Below, in pieces: positions 1 through 10,723 of a DNA stretch of 64,000 nt (position 1 is its first letter; each line of letters begins with the position of its first letter). The notes beneath the pieces are model-generated. The model saw only the letters and a program-made list of their open reading frames with translations. It had not been told where the DNA came from and did no database searches. Source of the stretch: Seminavis robusta. Its lineage: Eukaryota; Bacillariophyta; Bacillariophyceae; Naviculales; Naviculaceae. The stretch covers positions 62,001 to 126,000 of the forward strand of contig CAICTM010000084.1 in assembly GCA_903772945.1 (NCBI GenBank). Reading direction: 5' to 3'. The position numbers and the translations under genes are program-made.

Positions 1-886
1 ATCCCATATCAATCGTTGTAATTTATTGTTGTAATGATTGCCATTACACCTTTACTGAGTAGGCTGGCCGATGGCCCATGGCCCATGAGGGGTGATGCCT
101 CGTCGCTCCTTTTCGCGCGTCCAATTCTTCTGATTTGGAGGCAGTTTGAGTCGAGTCGGATTATCTCAGAACCAGTTAAACAATTTCAACCACGTTTACT
201 AAGTCTTTTCATTTTGCTATACAAAAGCAGTACGATTCTTAGTATGACCTTGTAGACCAGTATTGCTCGTTAACGTTGCCGACACCACAATGACATGAGA
301 GTTAAGACATCACTACCAGGTGTTAAATAATCGCTTCCTTTTACACCACTGGAAGGGATAATTTGGATTAAAGTTTGTTTCTTTAGACCGACTCTGACAA
401 GATTTCAATCCCCCGGTAGCTGGTATTTCAGTACGGTATTTAATAGTTAGGTGTTTTCCTTTAGCGGTTAACCGGTTGCGTTTCCTACTTCCCTTACTTA
501 CAGTACCCGCCCCACTGTGTACCGGTGTACCAGACAGATTAAAATCCTTTTTTTAAATCCTTGTCATTTATTTTGACGACGCGAGCGTTGCTATTATTTA
601 CGGTATTTTTGCTCGCATTTACAGCTTTGCAGCATTCATGATTTTTTGGGGGGTCGTGCAACTCGCACTTCACAACTTTGTCCCACATGCGCACAGAAAC
701 AATGTCGAGGAGCATTGATGGGACATACTAGTAATTTCACAATACTGACTGCTGCTTGGAATATTCCCGTGGGTTTGTGCTCACAAACAACCTCCACCTC
801 TTCGTCCTGAAACTCCTTTTCTTCGTTTTTGCCATCCAGTACTGAAAACTGATTCCCAACAGTTTGCAAACCAAAACGGTCTAAAG
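1..886. other. intergenic, upstream of the ABC transporter
   Basis: No supported gene. AT-rich tracts occur near 540-600. The last ~60 bases before the ATG at 887 are pyrimidine-rich on the plus strand, as expected of a 5' leader. Short open frames here have no recognisable content. Confidence 0.5.
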
Positions 887-3259
887 ATGACAAAAGACAA
901 CCGCGAATCCTCCTCCTCGACGGTGTCCTCCTCTTCCTCACAGCCTCCATCGAGACACCAAGAAGATGCGATCTTGTCCAAACGCCTTGGGCAAGTCGTC
1001 TACCTCCTTTGTCTCATCAAAGGCTTTGTGTTCCCTTTCTTCAAGGTTTCCTTGATTGCACTGGCCGAGAAAGTCTTGCGTGCGGCTATAGGTTCTGCAC
1101 TCCCCGATGAATTGTTCGGGCAAATCCAAACAGAAATCTTTGACAAGTCTTCCAATCCTGTCATGGACACATTCCTCATGCGGTCTCTCACCTTTTACGA
1201 AGCCTTTGCCGTCGTCGGCGGAATCACTGCCGTCATCTCCATCGTCCTCCCTCTGGGCAAGGCTCTGACCGAAAACTTTCTCCCCTACCGTGAAGTCAAA
1301 CGCCTCCAAGACCTCCTCTTCCGAAAGTTCGTCCTCGAACCCAACAGCGTCGCCATCGATGAAGCGACCAACCTGCTCTACACAAAGATCAATGTGGTTT
1401 CAAAGTACTGGTTTAACTCCAAGTTCCAAAAGATTGATGACATTGTTACCATGGGTGCTTGCCTCGTCCTCTACTTCATTTTGGCATGGGACCTTGCACT
1501 GGCCCTCCTCGGCGGCATGATCCTTGTCTTTGTTGTCTCCTTCTTGATCTGGAACAAGCTCAGTACTCCCTGGGATTCTCAACGAGAAGAAAAGATGACA
1601 CAAGCCAACAACCTCCTTGTGGATGTCGTCCTCTGTAAAGAACTCGTCTTGACGCAGGCCAACGAACTCGAGGAGCAAGCCAAACTACGAAAGCTCATGG
1701 AGGCGGATCGAGAGGACATTCGCCACTTGGTATGGGCCAAGTTCATCTCCGCCGCCATCCGTGTCGGTACCTTTACCATGATTACACCATCACTCTTTTT
1801 TGTGGTGTTCATGTGGGACTTGTCCATGGAACGTGTCTTCCAGCTCTTGCTCATCATTGTGGTGACCGATGAACAGATGCGGGCCTTTTTGTCATTCACC
1901 AATCATGGACCCATGGAACAAGAGTATGGCCGTGCCAAGCAAGAGTTCTGCCATGTCTTGGGCATGACTGAAGAGGAGCTCTTTCCCGGGGACTTTGATG
2001 ATTGGACCATTTGTGGTGGTGGCAAGAAGAAGAACAGTTTCGAGGCCGACGAATCGGAGAGTAAGGATGATACTCGAGGAGAGCTTGACTTGGAGGTTGG
2101 CGGTTATGATAGCTTTCGGGTTGAAAGAGCTTCTACAATTGGCAAGAAACAAGTCAGTCGCCGCGATTTGCTCCGTCAAGCCATGGAAGACATGTCATCA
2201 GAGTTGTCAGATCACCTAAACCATCCCAAGAATGGAGTCGACAAGCTAAGTCTCGACGCTGCTTCCTTTGGATACAAGGACAAGGAAGGAAACACGTTCG
2301 CCATTGTTCAAAACTTGACGACAACCCTCAACATTGGAGCGCACTACGCCGTCATGGGTGAAACTGGTGTCGGCAAGAGTACATTCTTGAAGGCACTGTC
2401 CGGACTTCACGAGCCTCTCAGTGGTGAGATTTACTTTGATAGCAAGGCCGTCGATCCTACCTCCATCGAATGGCGTCGACAAGTGGCAGTAGTCACCCAA
2501 CATGCTGTCTTCCTGAGCCGATCCTTGCGTGAGAACATGATCTATGGATTGGAAGACAAAGTTACTGACGAGCAAATCTATGACGCACTCGATAAGGTCA
2601 AAATGAAGGAGCGTATCATGACATTGCCAAAGGGCCTCGACACAATAATCGTTGGGAATGGAAGTCACTTCTCTGGTGGTCAACGGCAACGTCTCCAGAT
2701 TGCTCGACTTCTCTTGACCAATGCTCCCCTGGTGTTGCTGGATGAATGCACCAGCGCACTGGACCCTGACACGACAACGCTGGTGATGGATCTCTTGCAA
2801 GAATTCTTGGTTGGCAAGACAATGATCATGATTACCCATGATGTTAGTAATCTCATCTTGGCACAGCACGTCATGGAAATGAAACCGGGCGGGGTCTTTG
2901 AAAAGGCCAAGAATCAACGAGTGGCTGACATCTATTCAGATCTTGATGGACGGCGTCCATCCGAGATTCTGCAAGAGTTCCAAAGGGGAGGAATTAACTG
3001 GCTTTCGGAAAGCATGAGATCCCTTGATGCTAATTCGGCTCATTCCAACAATAGTGCAACAGCCGAAACTCCTCCCACACCGCTTCGCTCTCTTCGAAGC
3101 AACAAAGGCAGTGGCAAAGATTTCTTGAAATCATATTCAGCACATTCAGCACATTCACGAACATTTGACGGCGATGCCATTATCGAAGAGGAAGAGGGGG
3201 ATCTTAGCAGTGGCGACCTTTTTGATGATGAGGATGATGAAGAGGCTGAACTTGCTTAG
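887..3259 (+). CDS. ABC transporter half-molecule (exporter type, TMD-NBD)
   Basis: 790 aa, single exon, ATG start. The N-terminal half holds about six hydrophobic segments (approx. residues 30-70, 100-130, 185-230, 285-330), as in a type I exporter membrane domain. The nucleotide-binding domain is complete: Walker A GETGVGKST (about residue 490), Q-loop VVTQH, signature SGGQRQR (about 598), Walker B LVLLDE followed by the D-loop SALD, and switch histidine ITHD. It should therefore be able to hydrolyse ATP, and as a half-transporter would need to dimerise. A linker of about 100 residues before the NBD is charged, and the C-terminal ~130 residues are Ser-rich, ending in a run of acidic residues. 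That tail is longer than in most family members and may be regulatory. Substrate and membrane are not shown by the sequence. No presequence is obvious. AATAAA-like signals lie about 30 bases past the stop. Confidence 0.9.
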   Translation: MTKDNRESSSSTVSSSSSQPPSRHQEDAILSKRLGQVVYLLCLIKGFVFPFFKVSLIALAEKVLRAAIGSALPDELFGQIQTEIFDKSSNPVMDTFLMRSLTFYEAFAVVGGITAVISIVLPLGKALTENFLPYREVKRLQDLLFRKFVLEPNSVAIDEATNLLYTKINVVSKYWFNSKFQKIDDIVTMGACLVLYFILAWDLALALLGGMILVFVVSFLIWNKLSTPWDSQREEKMTQANNLLVDVVLCKELVLTQANELEEQAKLRKLMEADREDIRHLVWAKFISAAIRVGTFTMITPSLFFVVFMWDLSMERVFQLLLIIVVTDEQMRAFLSFTNHGPMEQEYGRAKQEFCHVLGMTEEELFPGDFDDWTICGGGKKKNSFEADESESKDDTRGELDLEVGGYDSFRVERASTIGKKQVSRRDLLRQAMEDMSSELSDHLNHPKNGVDKLSLDAASFGYKDKEGNTFAIVQNLTTTLNIGAHYAVMGETGVGKSTFLKALSGLHEPLSGEIYFDSKAVDPTSIEWRRQVAVVTQHAVFLSRSLRENMIYGLEDKVTDEQIYDALDKVKMKERIMTLPKGLDTIIVGNGSHFSGGQRQRLQIARLLLTNAPLVLLDECTSALDPDTTTLVMDLLQEFLVGKTMIMITHDVSNLILAQHVMEMKPGGVFEKAKNQRVADIYSDLDGRRPSEILQEFQRGGINWLSESMRSLDANSAHSNNSATAETPPTPLRSLRSNKGSGKDFLKSYSAHSAHSRTFDGDAIIEEEEGDLSSGDLFDDEDDEEAELA

Positions 3260-3718
3260 TCGTCAAATATTACAGTACTCGTTTATAATAAATAAATTTT
3301 TACTATGCATGCATCTACGATGCCGCAGTTCCACATTGTGCTGCCTCATGGCTGATTCCCCATCCCTGACATAGAATCGCTACCGTACCGTACCTGTATG
3401 GTGGTACACTGTGTACCTACAAGTTGAGTTGCCACCCGAACTCTCGACCATGGCAGGCATCGCTCACTGTCTGCTATTCAAAGTTTCCAAAGAAAGAGTT
3501 CGAATGCCCATAGGCGCTTCACTAACCAGACGTCAAAATGGATAAATATAGCTAGCCATACGATGCACTTCTAGTCTAGTGAGCCAAAAGTGTCTCAAGA
3601 TTCGTGAACCTTATTAGGAAGCAGTTCTTCAAAGCATAATCACAAGGGAATTTGACCCCTCCAGGCATTGTCCGAAAATGGAAAAGTGCCATCATTCTAT
3701 CTACGTCTTCTTGATTCG
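3260..3718. other. short spacer, no gene seen
   Basis: Between the transporter stop and the 3' end of the opposite-strand dynamitin-like remnant. It contains AATAAATAAA just past 3280, a likely polyadenylation signal for the upstream gene, and nothing else recognised. Confidence 0.4.
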
Positions 3719-4284
3719 CTAATCCAACTGTTGCATATTGTGTTCAATAACTTTGGCGTTGTCGGCAGTTCCAGTTTCTGCCTTGGTCGCGGTTTCCTCC
3801 ACTAGTGATTAATTTGACGACGGCCTGGAGTGAGTTGAACCATTTCCTGTTCATTTTTGGTCAATCGAAGAGCGTAGGTGGATGGCTGATCATGAAGCTT
3901 GACCAGCTGCTGCAGCCGTGCTACCAGGGCGGGCAAAATGTCCCGTTGTGACATTTATTTGATCGTGGAGTGCGGAAATGGTCTTCCCTTCAAAAGGTGG
4001 CAGCCGACGCCAAATTATTGCGTGCCTTGCTGATCACTTTGGCTTTGGCGAAAGCTTGATCCAGTCCTTTGAGACCAAGACTCTTTAAGAAGGCCTCCAT
4101 TTCTTCCAGACGAGTCAAAAAGGCAAGTGCTACTAGTGACAGTGGCGCCACCAACCACCCACCAGTGTTCCACTTGCAGCAAACGTTCCTCTAATTCCGG
4201 AAATGTTGTGGCCACAGGTGCTTCTGTCGGGCTTGTTGTTTTTGTTGTCGTGTTTTTGGAAGCCTCCCATTCTTGGAATCGCAT
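3719..4284 (-). pseudogene. dynactin subunit 2 (dynamitin)-like remnant
   Basis: Reading the minus strand from an ATG at 4284, short stretches in different frames resemble dynamitin in the expected order. First comes an ELEERLLQVE segment, then RLEEMEAFLKSLGLKGLDQA, then ILPALVARLQQLVKLHDQ, then a charged tail ending at 3719. The LP-x-LV-x-RL-xx-L-xx-LH pattern is the best-known block of the dynamitin coiled coil. No GT-AG pair explains the changes of frame, which occur at about 4165, 3988 and 3805, so I read it as a decayed host gene rather than a spliced one. It is much shorter than an intact dynamitin (about 400 aa). The family assignment is by eye, and a different coiled-coil protein is possible. 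It lies head-to-head with the gene starting at 4655. Confidence 0.4.
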
Positions 4285-4654
4285 CTTTATGGACCGTGTC
4301 AGCCCTCCTGATTCTTGGCGGACGACAGGACTCGACTCACGGCAGCATGTTCTTCTGCCATTGTTACCTAAAATTAGATAGGTAGAGACTCGACTCTAAT
4401 CTAATCCAACCAACCATCCAGTGGCGCTCTAGAGGGTACCGGTACCAGTACCGGGAGAAATGAGAAGTAGGGGATACAATGGGAATGACGGAAGCTTTTT
4501 GGCTTGTCGTCATGGTGGAGGCAGCAAAATCCACATATGGTCATGTAGCGTTAGGGTTAGAGGTGCAGATTCTTGCGTCACGGATACTCGTGATACAAAA
4601 CCGCATCAACCACCACCACACCGCCCTGCTACCCATCATCTGAACATTGGCACC
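4285..4654. other. spacer between divergent genes
   Basis: Contains several GGTACC/ACCGGT palindromes around 4436-4455. The open frame on the plus strand could be extended upstream to an ATG at 4460, but the presequence begins at 4655, so this stretch is probably leader. Confidence 0.4.
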
Positions 4655-5956
4655 ATGGCGAACAATACATGCCAAAGCCGCACGGCTACCCTAGGCAGCA
4701 AAACAAGGCTTAGTTGCTTCCTACTTCTGGCTGTTACGCCGACTGCCGCATTCCAGGTTCCATGGAATCTGCCGTCTAAGTCTTCCTGGACGCTGACGAG
4801 CATCCCACGCAGCCTTCGTGATGATAGTTGGATCCATCAAAAGCTGTCTGCTACGGCCAAAAGAAAAAGAAGTCGTTTTGTTCTTGGAAATCAATCTGGT
4901 ATTCGTGGCTTTGTCGCGAGGAGTACTTCTGTGTGTCGTCAAGCCGGTGCAAATTCAGAAGATACGCCTACAGCGACTTCTCGACCGAGAGCACTTGTCG
5001 ACCGACTCTGCCTTACCAGTGGTATTGGTTCCATGGTGGCTTGGATATGTCTCGCCATTGTGGCGCTGAGATTCCATCCAGATCCCAAGTTCAGTCATTG
5101 CTCCATGAAACACAACCTACTGACCATGTCGCAAGCATTCGCCTTTCCATTGCCCGTCCTAGCAAGTTCCTTATGGGCGGCTAGTAGTGGCAGTGCCAAT
5201 TCGGAGTCAAGGCGGAGCAATTTTGAGGAGAATACACAACGACGGCTTTGCTTGGGGTTGACCGTCACATTCACATACCTACTTGCTGCGACCGCTTGGG
5301 CACCTGCGTTTGCCTGTGGATACGATCTCTATCCGACGCCTCTCAAGACTGCTGCCAGTCTCGTGTTTGCTTTGGCTGCCGTATTCCATGGCACGGCTTG
5401 GAAGAAAAGCCTGGACAAAGGTACCAGAACTACAAATTCCTTGAGTTCTTGTATCAATCACATGGTACGAGGGACCCATCAAGCACTGTGGTCCATGGCA
5501 CCAAACGACAGCAACAACAACACAACATCTGCCTTGTATTCATCTGCAACCATCGGGCTGCTCTGGTTCACAGTGTTGCCACTCGTCTCGGACTATCCTC
5601 TCCTGACGATTCCCACGATTCTGGGAAAGCGATTATCTCGGGCGGCGGGAGCATTCACGTGGATGGGTGCTGTCATGGCCTACAGTTTACGACAGGCAAG
5701 CGATGAAGTTCCGGCGCAAGAGACGGACTCTCCTTGCCAAGCCTGCTTGCGAAAGGGATTGGGCATCGCCAGTGCTCTCCACGTGGGCTTAATTGCCCTA
5801 AAGCTCATTGGAGTGGACGACGGAGGTTTTTTGTTGCCGGGACGAGGGCTCTGGGAAGTATACCCCGCCATGCTGGCTGTCCCTTTTGCCACGACGGCCT
5901 CCATCCTCACGCACCTCACCGTCTGTTGGGCCGCGTTTACAAGGGGCTATAAATAG
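4655..5956 (+). CDS. predicted plastid-targeted multi-spanning membrane protein, unknown function
   Basis: 433 aa from the ATG at 4655. An in-frame ATG at 4460 would add 65 residues without any targeting character and would bury the signal peptide, so the later start is preferred. Residues 17-32 form a hydrophobic signal ending TAA, followed by Phe33 (TAA|FQ). This is the A-F motif typical of complex-plastid presequences, and the ~100 residues after it are Ser/Arg-rich like a transit peptide. The mature part has about seven hydrophobic segments, for example around residues 130-150, 160-180, 205-230, 240-255, 300-350, 375-390 and 405-425, with a short C-terminus. I recognise no family. Likely location is a plastid membrane (inference from the presequence). 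Confidence 0.7.
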   Translation: MANNTCQSRTATLGSKTRLSCFLLLAVTPTAAFQVPWNLPSKSSWTLTSIPRSLRDDSWIHQKLSATAKRKRSRFVLGNQSGIRGFVARSTSVCRQAGANSEDTPTATSRPRALVDRLCLTSGIGSMVAWICLAIVALRFHPDPKFSHCSMKHNLLTMSQAFAFPLPVLASSLWAASSGSANSESRRSNFEENTQRRLCLGLTVTFTYLLAATAWAPAFACGYDLYPTPLKTAASLVFALAAVFHGTAWKKSLDKGTRTTNSLSSCINHMVRGTHQALWSMAPNDSNNNTTSALYSSATIGLLWFTVLPLVSDYPLLTIPTILGKRLSRAAGAFTWMGAVMAYSLRQASDEVPAQETDSPCQACLRKGLGIASALHVGLIALKLIGVDDGGFLLPGRGLWEVYPAMLAVPFATTASILTHLTVCWAAFTRGYK

Positions 5957-7186
5957 CTAGCTAGATGTGAAACCAGCAACCTATCATTGAAGGTGTACGA
6001 GGCATCTTCAATCCAGTTTGCCAACAAAGGTTTAGACCGCAAGGGCAATTGAAAGTGACATGTCAGCGGGTTTTTGGTTTTAGCTAGCTAGCTATTGGAT
6101 AAGCGAAAACAGTTACTACTGGTACCGTAGAGAAGTGCTTGGCAGGGGGGGGACAGAGCTTTGGGAGCAGGGAGCAGAAGTGTATGGGAAGTTTGGGGCC
6201 TTTGGGCAAACAAGATACACTCCAAACCTGAAGGTAAGAAACGTTTGTAGAAACAGATAAGAATCTTTTGATACTGAAATATCACACACTTGTAAGAAAA
6301 CCTCCCAGTATTGAGACCTCAGAGCACAAGAAATACTACTAGCTAGCTAGCCTGACACCATGAAAATGCTCCTAACTTGTGCCTAAATCTGCAACATTTT
6401 CTGCCTGCCGGACAGTGATCACCATCTTCGCTTGATCTAAACCAATAAGAGTCCGGAACAAGTTGGACCCAAAGGCCCATCTATCTGCACTGGGTGTAAT
6501 AAGCACCAACGTGTTTTATCTAGAAGCTTACAGTGTACATGTAGTAAGAAAGTGTTCTATTCTACTGAAAATTGGCTTGTTTTGTTGGAAATAAAGTGAG
6601 TAGCAAAATAGAGCAGCTGGGTAAGAAAGCTTGAATACTGACACCTGGGTAGAGCTTTCTTATTATTGAGTTTGAAGATTGGATGTTGGTGTTTTCCTGA
6701 ACAGAGAAGAACAACGGGTGGCTTCCTAGAAGCTCTGTGGCTAGTACTATTAAAATCTATATCAAAAGGGCAATTGAAAGTGACAGGGTGATTTAGGAGT
6801 CTTAGATCTACTAGCTAGTATTAATGTATTAATAGTAGAGTGCCGGTAGAGAAGTTCTCCACGGAAGCCTTTACCACAGGTAGTATGTATAATACAATAC
6901 TAAATACTTGCTAGCAGTCTACTAGCTAGCACTCAATACTCAAGCACTAGGTGGCTACGTGGTGCATGTCATCACTCCAGATGCCTTCCCAAGCAAGTGT
7001 CCAAGCGTCCAAGCGACTTTGGGCTGGACTCGCCTCTAATAACTCTCCTCCTCCCGACCTGCAAAGAATTCAACAAAATTGGAGCCACCACAGTGAAGAA
7101 GGAGAGTACCTCGAGCGCTGCCAGTAGATCTCTCGACCGTTCTTTTACAAAGAGTTGGTTGCATTATTTGAAGATTGAAAGCAAGG
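5957..7186. other. 1.2 kb spacer with a diverged direct duplication
   Basis: A perfect 20-bp direct repeat (aagggcaattgaaagtgaca) occurs at 6041-6060 and 6766-6785. Weaker similarity continues for about 90 bases after each copy (GCTAGCTAG followed by a GGTAGAGAAGT block), so the spacer looks partly duplicated with a 725-bp offset. No gene seen. Confidence 0.5.
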
Positions 7187-8155
7187 ATGAATGTAGTGGA
7201 GGCGGAGATAGAGCAAGTGGCTGTGCCAAGAGCACACCAAGATGTTGAAGGGGGGAATCACCCAAATGAAGAACCGCCACCCCAAAACGAGGATGCTCCT
7301 GTTGCCGAAGATGATGGGAACGAAGAAAACCAGCAGCAACCTCCACCACAGCCTCCTCGGGTTGATTCGTCCATGGAACTCACCGACCAAGAACGCCAAT
7401 GGGCTCGTGCCATCAAGACAGCCATCGAGAGCTGCCCTGATCTGGACAAACTCTCTGATTTTGAGTACTGCCAGTTGGCAATTATCGATCAAGCTGATGT
7501 GGGAGCTGCTGTTGACAGAGCCATATGCTTAAAGGGATTTCGGCAGGAATATAATATTCAAAACACACTGGAAGATGCACTAGTGGCTTTGCGCAGCGTT
7601 GTATCTTTGATGCCCCAATTATTCCTTTCTTTCACCTACAACCACTGCAATGGTGGATATGCCATGATTGCAGATATGAGAGGCTTTGATCTGCAGGTAC
7701 TCAAAACAGAGAAAGGTTGGAAATGTTTTGTTGCAGGCCTCTACTATATCTTGCATGCCATGGGCCCAGACTTTCACAGTATTCGAACTGGGATCACACA
7801 TGTGTACGAGTGTGATAGATTCAGTTTGGCCTCCAACATGGACTTCAAGATTTCGAAGAAAATCTGCACAGAAGTGTACTGTTTGTACCCTTTTACAATG
7901 GAGCAAGTGAACTGCTTCCACTCTGGCCTCTGCTTCAACATGCTGATCTCCTCATGCCGTGCTGTGTTGCCCAAGTCAGTTGGTTCCAACATCCATATTG
8001 GTTGCATCTTCCCGGATGGTCGCTTGAGTCAATTTTACAATACACCTGATCCACAAACTGCGATGGAAAAAACAATTCTACAAATGCAAGAGAGTGTTCG
8101 GCGGCGATACGCAATGCAAGCTGTGTTTCAAGCGGATTGCACTAATGATATCTAA
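7187..8155 (+). CDS. CRAL-TRIO-like lipid-binding protein
   Basis: 322 aa from the first in-frame ATG (7187). The first ~60 residues are acidic and Pro/Gln-rich, probably disordered. They are followed by a helical N-terminal region (about residues 65-125: ERQWARAIKTAIE, then LEDALVALR) and a C-terminal domain of about 150 residues. Its pattern of a central aromatic/acidic strand and a YPFTMEQVNCFHSGLCFNM block fits the CRAL-TRIO (Sec14) fold, in which this helix pair lines the lipid pocket. The family binds and transfers hydrophobic ligands such as phosphoinositides or retinoids. The ligand here is unknown. No signal peptide or membrane segment, so probably cytosolic. Convergent with the coiled-coil gene ending at 8319. 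Assignment is by pattern only; moderate certainty. Confidence 0.7.
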   Translation: MNVVEAEIEQVAVPRAHQDVEGGNHPNEEPPPQNEDAPVAEDDGNEENQQQPPPQPPRVDSSMELTDQERQWARAIKTAIESCPDLDKLSDFEYCQLAIIDQADVGAAVDRAICLKGFRQEYNIQNTLEDALVALRSVVSLMPQLFLSFTYNHCNGGYAMIADMRGFDLQVLKTEKGWKCFVAGLYYILHAMGPDFHSIRTGITHVYECDRFSLASNMDFKISKKICTEVYCLYPFTMEQVNCFHSGLCFNMLISSCRAVLPKSVGSNIHIGCIFPDGRLSQFYNTPDPQTAMEKTILQMQESVRRRYAMQAVFQADCTNDI

Positions 8156-8318
8156 ACAATCGTGTTCTTGCTACCCAAATCCCCGTCTACAACGGTTCGC
8201 ACAATTTGAAAGCTACTCTAGTGTAAGGTTCACTCTGCCGAACTTGTAATGACTCGACTATTACAGCTGCCATTCGCACTTGTGAATGCACCCAACAACT
8301 TCTCTGGACAAATAAAAA

Positions 8319-10214
8319 CTATCCTGCAATCGTTGCTTCGATGTAGTTGCCATCGGGAACGGTTCGACCGGTTTCCACTTGCGTCCCAATCTCATCGCCA
8401 GCATTGAAAACGATTCTGCCGGCCAACCTCTCCGCAAACTGGGTGCTGCTGATCTCAGTGAGAAACTGCTCGTTGAACCTATTTCTGTAGATGGTTGCTC
8501 TCATACCCTTGACAACTCGTTCAATTTCATACAGGGACCTTGCACTCGAAACTCTCCAGAGATACTCAGTGAGCTCCAATCGAAGAGCCTCCACAGATGA
8601 CACGCTCTGCTCTCCGCTTCGGCCGAGGCCTACCAACTTGAACTGACGCTCCATGGCTTGCACAAGATAAGCCATTTGCTTCCGGTCCGTTGACCAATCC
8701 GTCACACTAGAGAAATTTCCCTCCCCAAGCCTGCTTTGAATCTGCTCTTGTAGCTCTGTGGCATGATCTACAAGCTTTTCGGTCCCGTAACTTTTGAGCG
8801 TTTCCAGAACTCTCACCTCTCCTGTGCTTTCGAAGAAGCTTGACACATTCTTGTCTCGTAGTTCAGGCTTGCCTTTACGGAGAACTTGAATTTCACCATC
8901 AAGCTCCTCAACGCGTTTCTCTGCTGCAACCTTCTCCACCAACGCTTCGCGAAGCTGCTTATCGGTCATGGCATTCTCAACGCAAGAAGTTGCAGCCTCG
9001 ATGCTCTCATTCAACTTCTCCAACTCCATGGGGAATTCCACCAGCAGGCGCCTTTGGATCAAAGCTGGATTATGCTCCCACTCACGAACCAACAAAAAAA
9101 TCCGTTTCTGCTTGTTGCTGGATTCTTTGTTGCGTTCTTGAGCAATGGCCTCCTCGATCTGCTGCTTCCGGCGTTCATAGTCTTTGAGTTGTCCCGCACA
9201 GTTTTTCTTGCGAAAATCAGCAGTGTCGTTGGAAACTTTGACTATCATCTCATGGGTTGTCAAGTCAAGCTGAGCCGCCCGCTTTTCGCCTTCTTTCGCG
9301 GCTAGTTCAGTATTGAGCATGCTGAAGGCCTCAAAGAGTTGGTCGATTTTCAGGTTCGTGCTATGATACCAAGTTTTCTCTTTCTCGCCTTTAGTGGACA
9401 GCAAAAGGGCGCTGTATACATGGGCAGAGCCTTCTCTGAGAACCTTGGCTTCTTCAGTTCGAACGAGTAGAGTCTCTTCTGACAAGAGTGGAAACATCAG
9501 TTTTGTTGTGTTCACGAATCTCTCCCTGAATCCTCGAAACCAGGCTCCACCTTTCTCCAACCCAAGCCAGTCACCCAACTGATCTATCGTACTTCCTCGA
9601 AGGGCGATTTCTTCCTTGATGATGTTGCATAGTTTGTCTGCTTTGTTGGTATCTAGGCTCTGTTGCAATAGGAAGAGAGCGCGCGAAATGCTGGCCTGCA
9701 TATCTCGAATCTTTGGTCCTTGCTTTTTTGTCAAGAAGTCGTTCCATTCCTTGTACTTTTCTTGCAGTAGACGATCGCCCATGTAGACTCGAGTGGCTTG
9801 AATAAAAGTGTCCGCATCAACGAGACTTTCTGCCTGCTCTACAAGAGTCCTAGCAACCTCACTGTTTTCCAAGGCGGACCGAGCAAATTCTTCGCTTTTG
9901 TGGGGCGCGAGCATAGATGCCACTTCCACAAGATGGTCTGGAATTGCCACTGTTGGCACAACGACGGCATAGGGTTCCTCAACTGTATCAACAACAATCG
10001 GCGTGTCGGGTTTCTCGCCTAGTTCATTTGCAACGTTCTTTTTGGTCGCCTCGAGAATGGCCAAGATGACGACAGCTACACTGACTGCACCCGCAAGGAA
10101 GTTCGCCAATTGGGAGACGACCCTCGCTGGCAGTAGCACTCTGGAACTGCTTCCAGCTTGCGGTCTCGCACCAGACTTTGGTGGACAGTCGTCCACTGAA
10201 GCTTCTCTCGTCAT
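8319..10214 (-). CDS. coiled-coil protein with one N-terminal membrane segment, unknown
   Basis: 631 aa from the ATG at 10214. The open frame continues upstream without an ATG, and just upstream on the minus strand lies a good 3' splice site (TTATTGCAG, near 10228-10236), so a 5'-leader intron is plausible. Residues ~35-58 form a single hydrophobic helix. The remainder is almost entirely helical and charged, with long heptad-like stretches (about residues 290-430, rich in E, K, Q and R), suggesting a membrane-tethered coiled coil with most of its mass on one side. No family recognised and no catalytic motif seen. The C-terminal ~60 residues look globular. Confidence 0.8.
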   Translation of the reverse strand: MTREASVDDCPPKSGARPQAGSSSRVLLPARVVSQLANFLAGAVSVAVVILAILEATKKNVANELGEKPDTPIVVDTVEEPYAVVVPTVAIPDHLVEVASMLAPHKSEEFARSALENSEVARTLVEQAESLVDADTFIQATRVYMGDRLLQEKYKEWNDFLTKKQGPKIRDMQASISRALFLLQQSLDTNKADKLCNIIKEEIALRGSTIDQLGDWLGLEKGGAWFRGFRERFVNTTKLMFPLLSEETLLVRTEEAKVLREGSAHVYSALLLSTKGEKEKTWYHSTNLKIDQLFEAFSMLNTELAAKEGEKRAAQLDLTTHEMIVKVSNDTADFRKKNCAGQLKDYERRKQQIEEAIAQERNKESSNKQKRIFLLVREWEHNPALIQRRLLVEFPMELEKLNESIEAATSCVENAMTDKQLREALVEKVAAEKRVEELDGEIQVLRKGKPELRDKNVSSFFESTGEVRVLETLKSYGTEKLVDHATELQEQIQSRLGEGNFSSVTDWSTDRKQMAYLVQAMERQFKLVGLGRSGEQSVSSVEALRLELTEYLWRVSSARSLYEIERVVKGMRATIYRNRFNEQFLTEISSTQFAERLAGRIVFNAGDEIGTQVETGRTVPDGNYIEATIAG

Positions 10215-10723
10215 TGTGTGGCACCACTGCAATAAGGTAAGTAGATTCAGGTTCAGTTCTGTTGACCTGGAAGACCAGTTGATGAGCTCCCAATGGATGG
10301 AATTGTGTGTTGTTGTTGCAATGGATACGACAGTCTTCCTTCTGGGATGAAACCAAACGGATAACAATCGCTACTTCCGATTCGATAAAACCTCCTTATC
10401 ATATCGTACTTGCTTGCCCCCCTCGCGACCTTGCAAGTGCGTATCATAGTTTAGCGTTGCGTTCTCCCTAACTTGGCGTTCTCCCCTTTCATAGCGTTCT
10501 CCCCCAAGTTGGCGTTCTCCCCTTGCGATCTTTTCAGGGCGTTGAGATTTTCGAGAAAAGCCACGGCCAGATGTTCCACATGGATGTGTCCGTCCAATCC
10601 AACGTTTTGGAGTACTGTATACCGTGTGCTTCCAAATCATGCTCCATTGTATAGGCAGACCATACCAGGATGTCCATCAGCTGTTAGTTGTTGCATGTCG
10701 CCAATCTTCAGTTGCATGCTCCC
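10215..10723. other. spacer with a short tandem repeat
   Basis: Lies between two minus-strand genes: the 5' flank of the coiled-coil gene and the 3' flank of the ion-channel gene. Around 10455-10522 there are four near-copies of a GCGTTCTCCC motif spaced 17-20 bases apart. Nothing else recognised. Confidence 0.5.

Noticed and set aside
7175-7186. Upstream start for the CRAL-TRIO gene
   Set aside because: The frame begins with TTG there. The first ATG is 7187, appropriate for a eukaryote. The same reasoning moved the starts of the genes at 8319, 44132 and 50575 inward.
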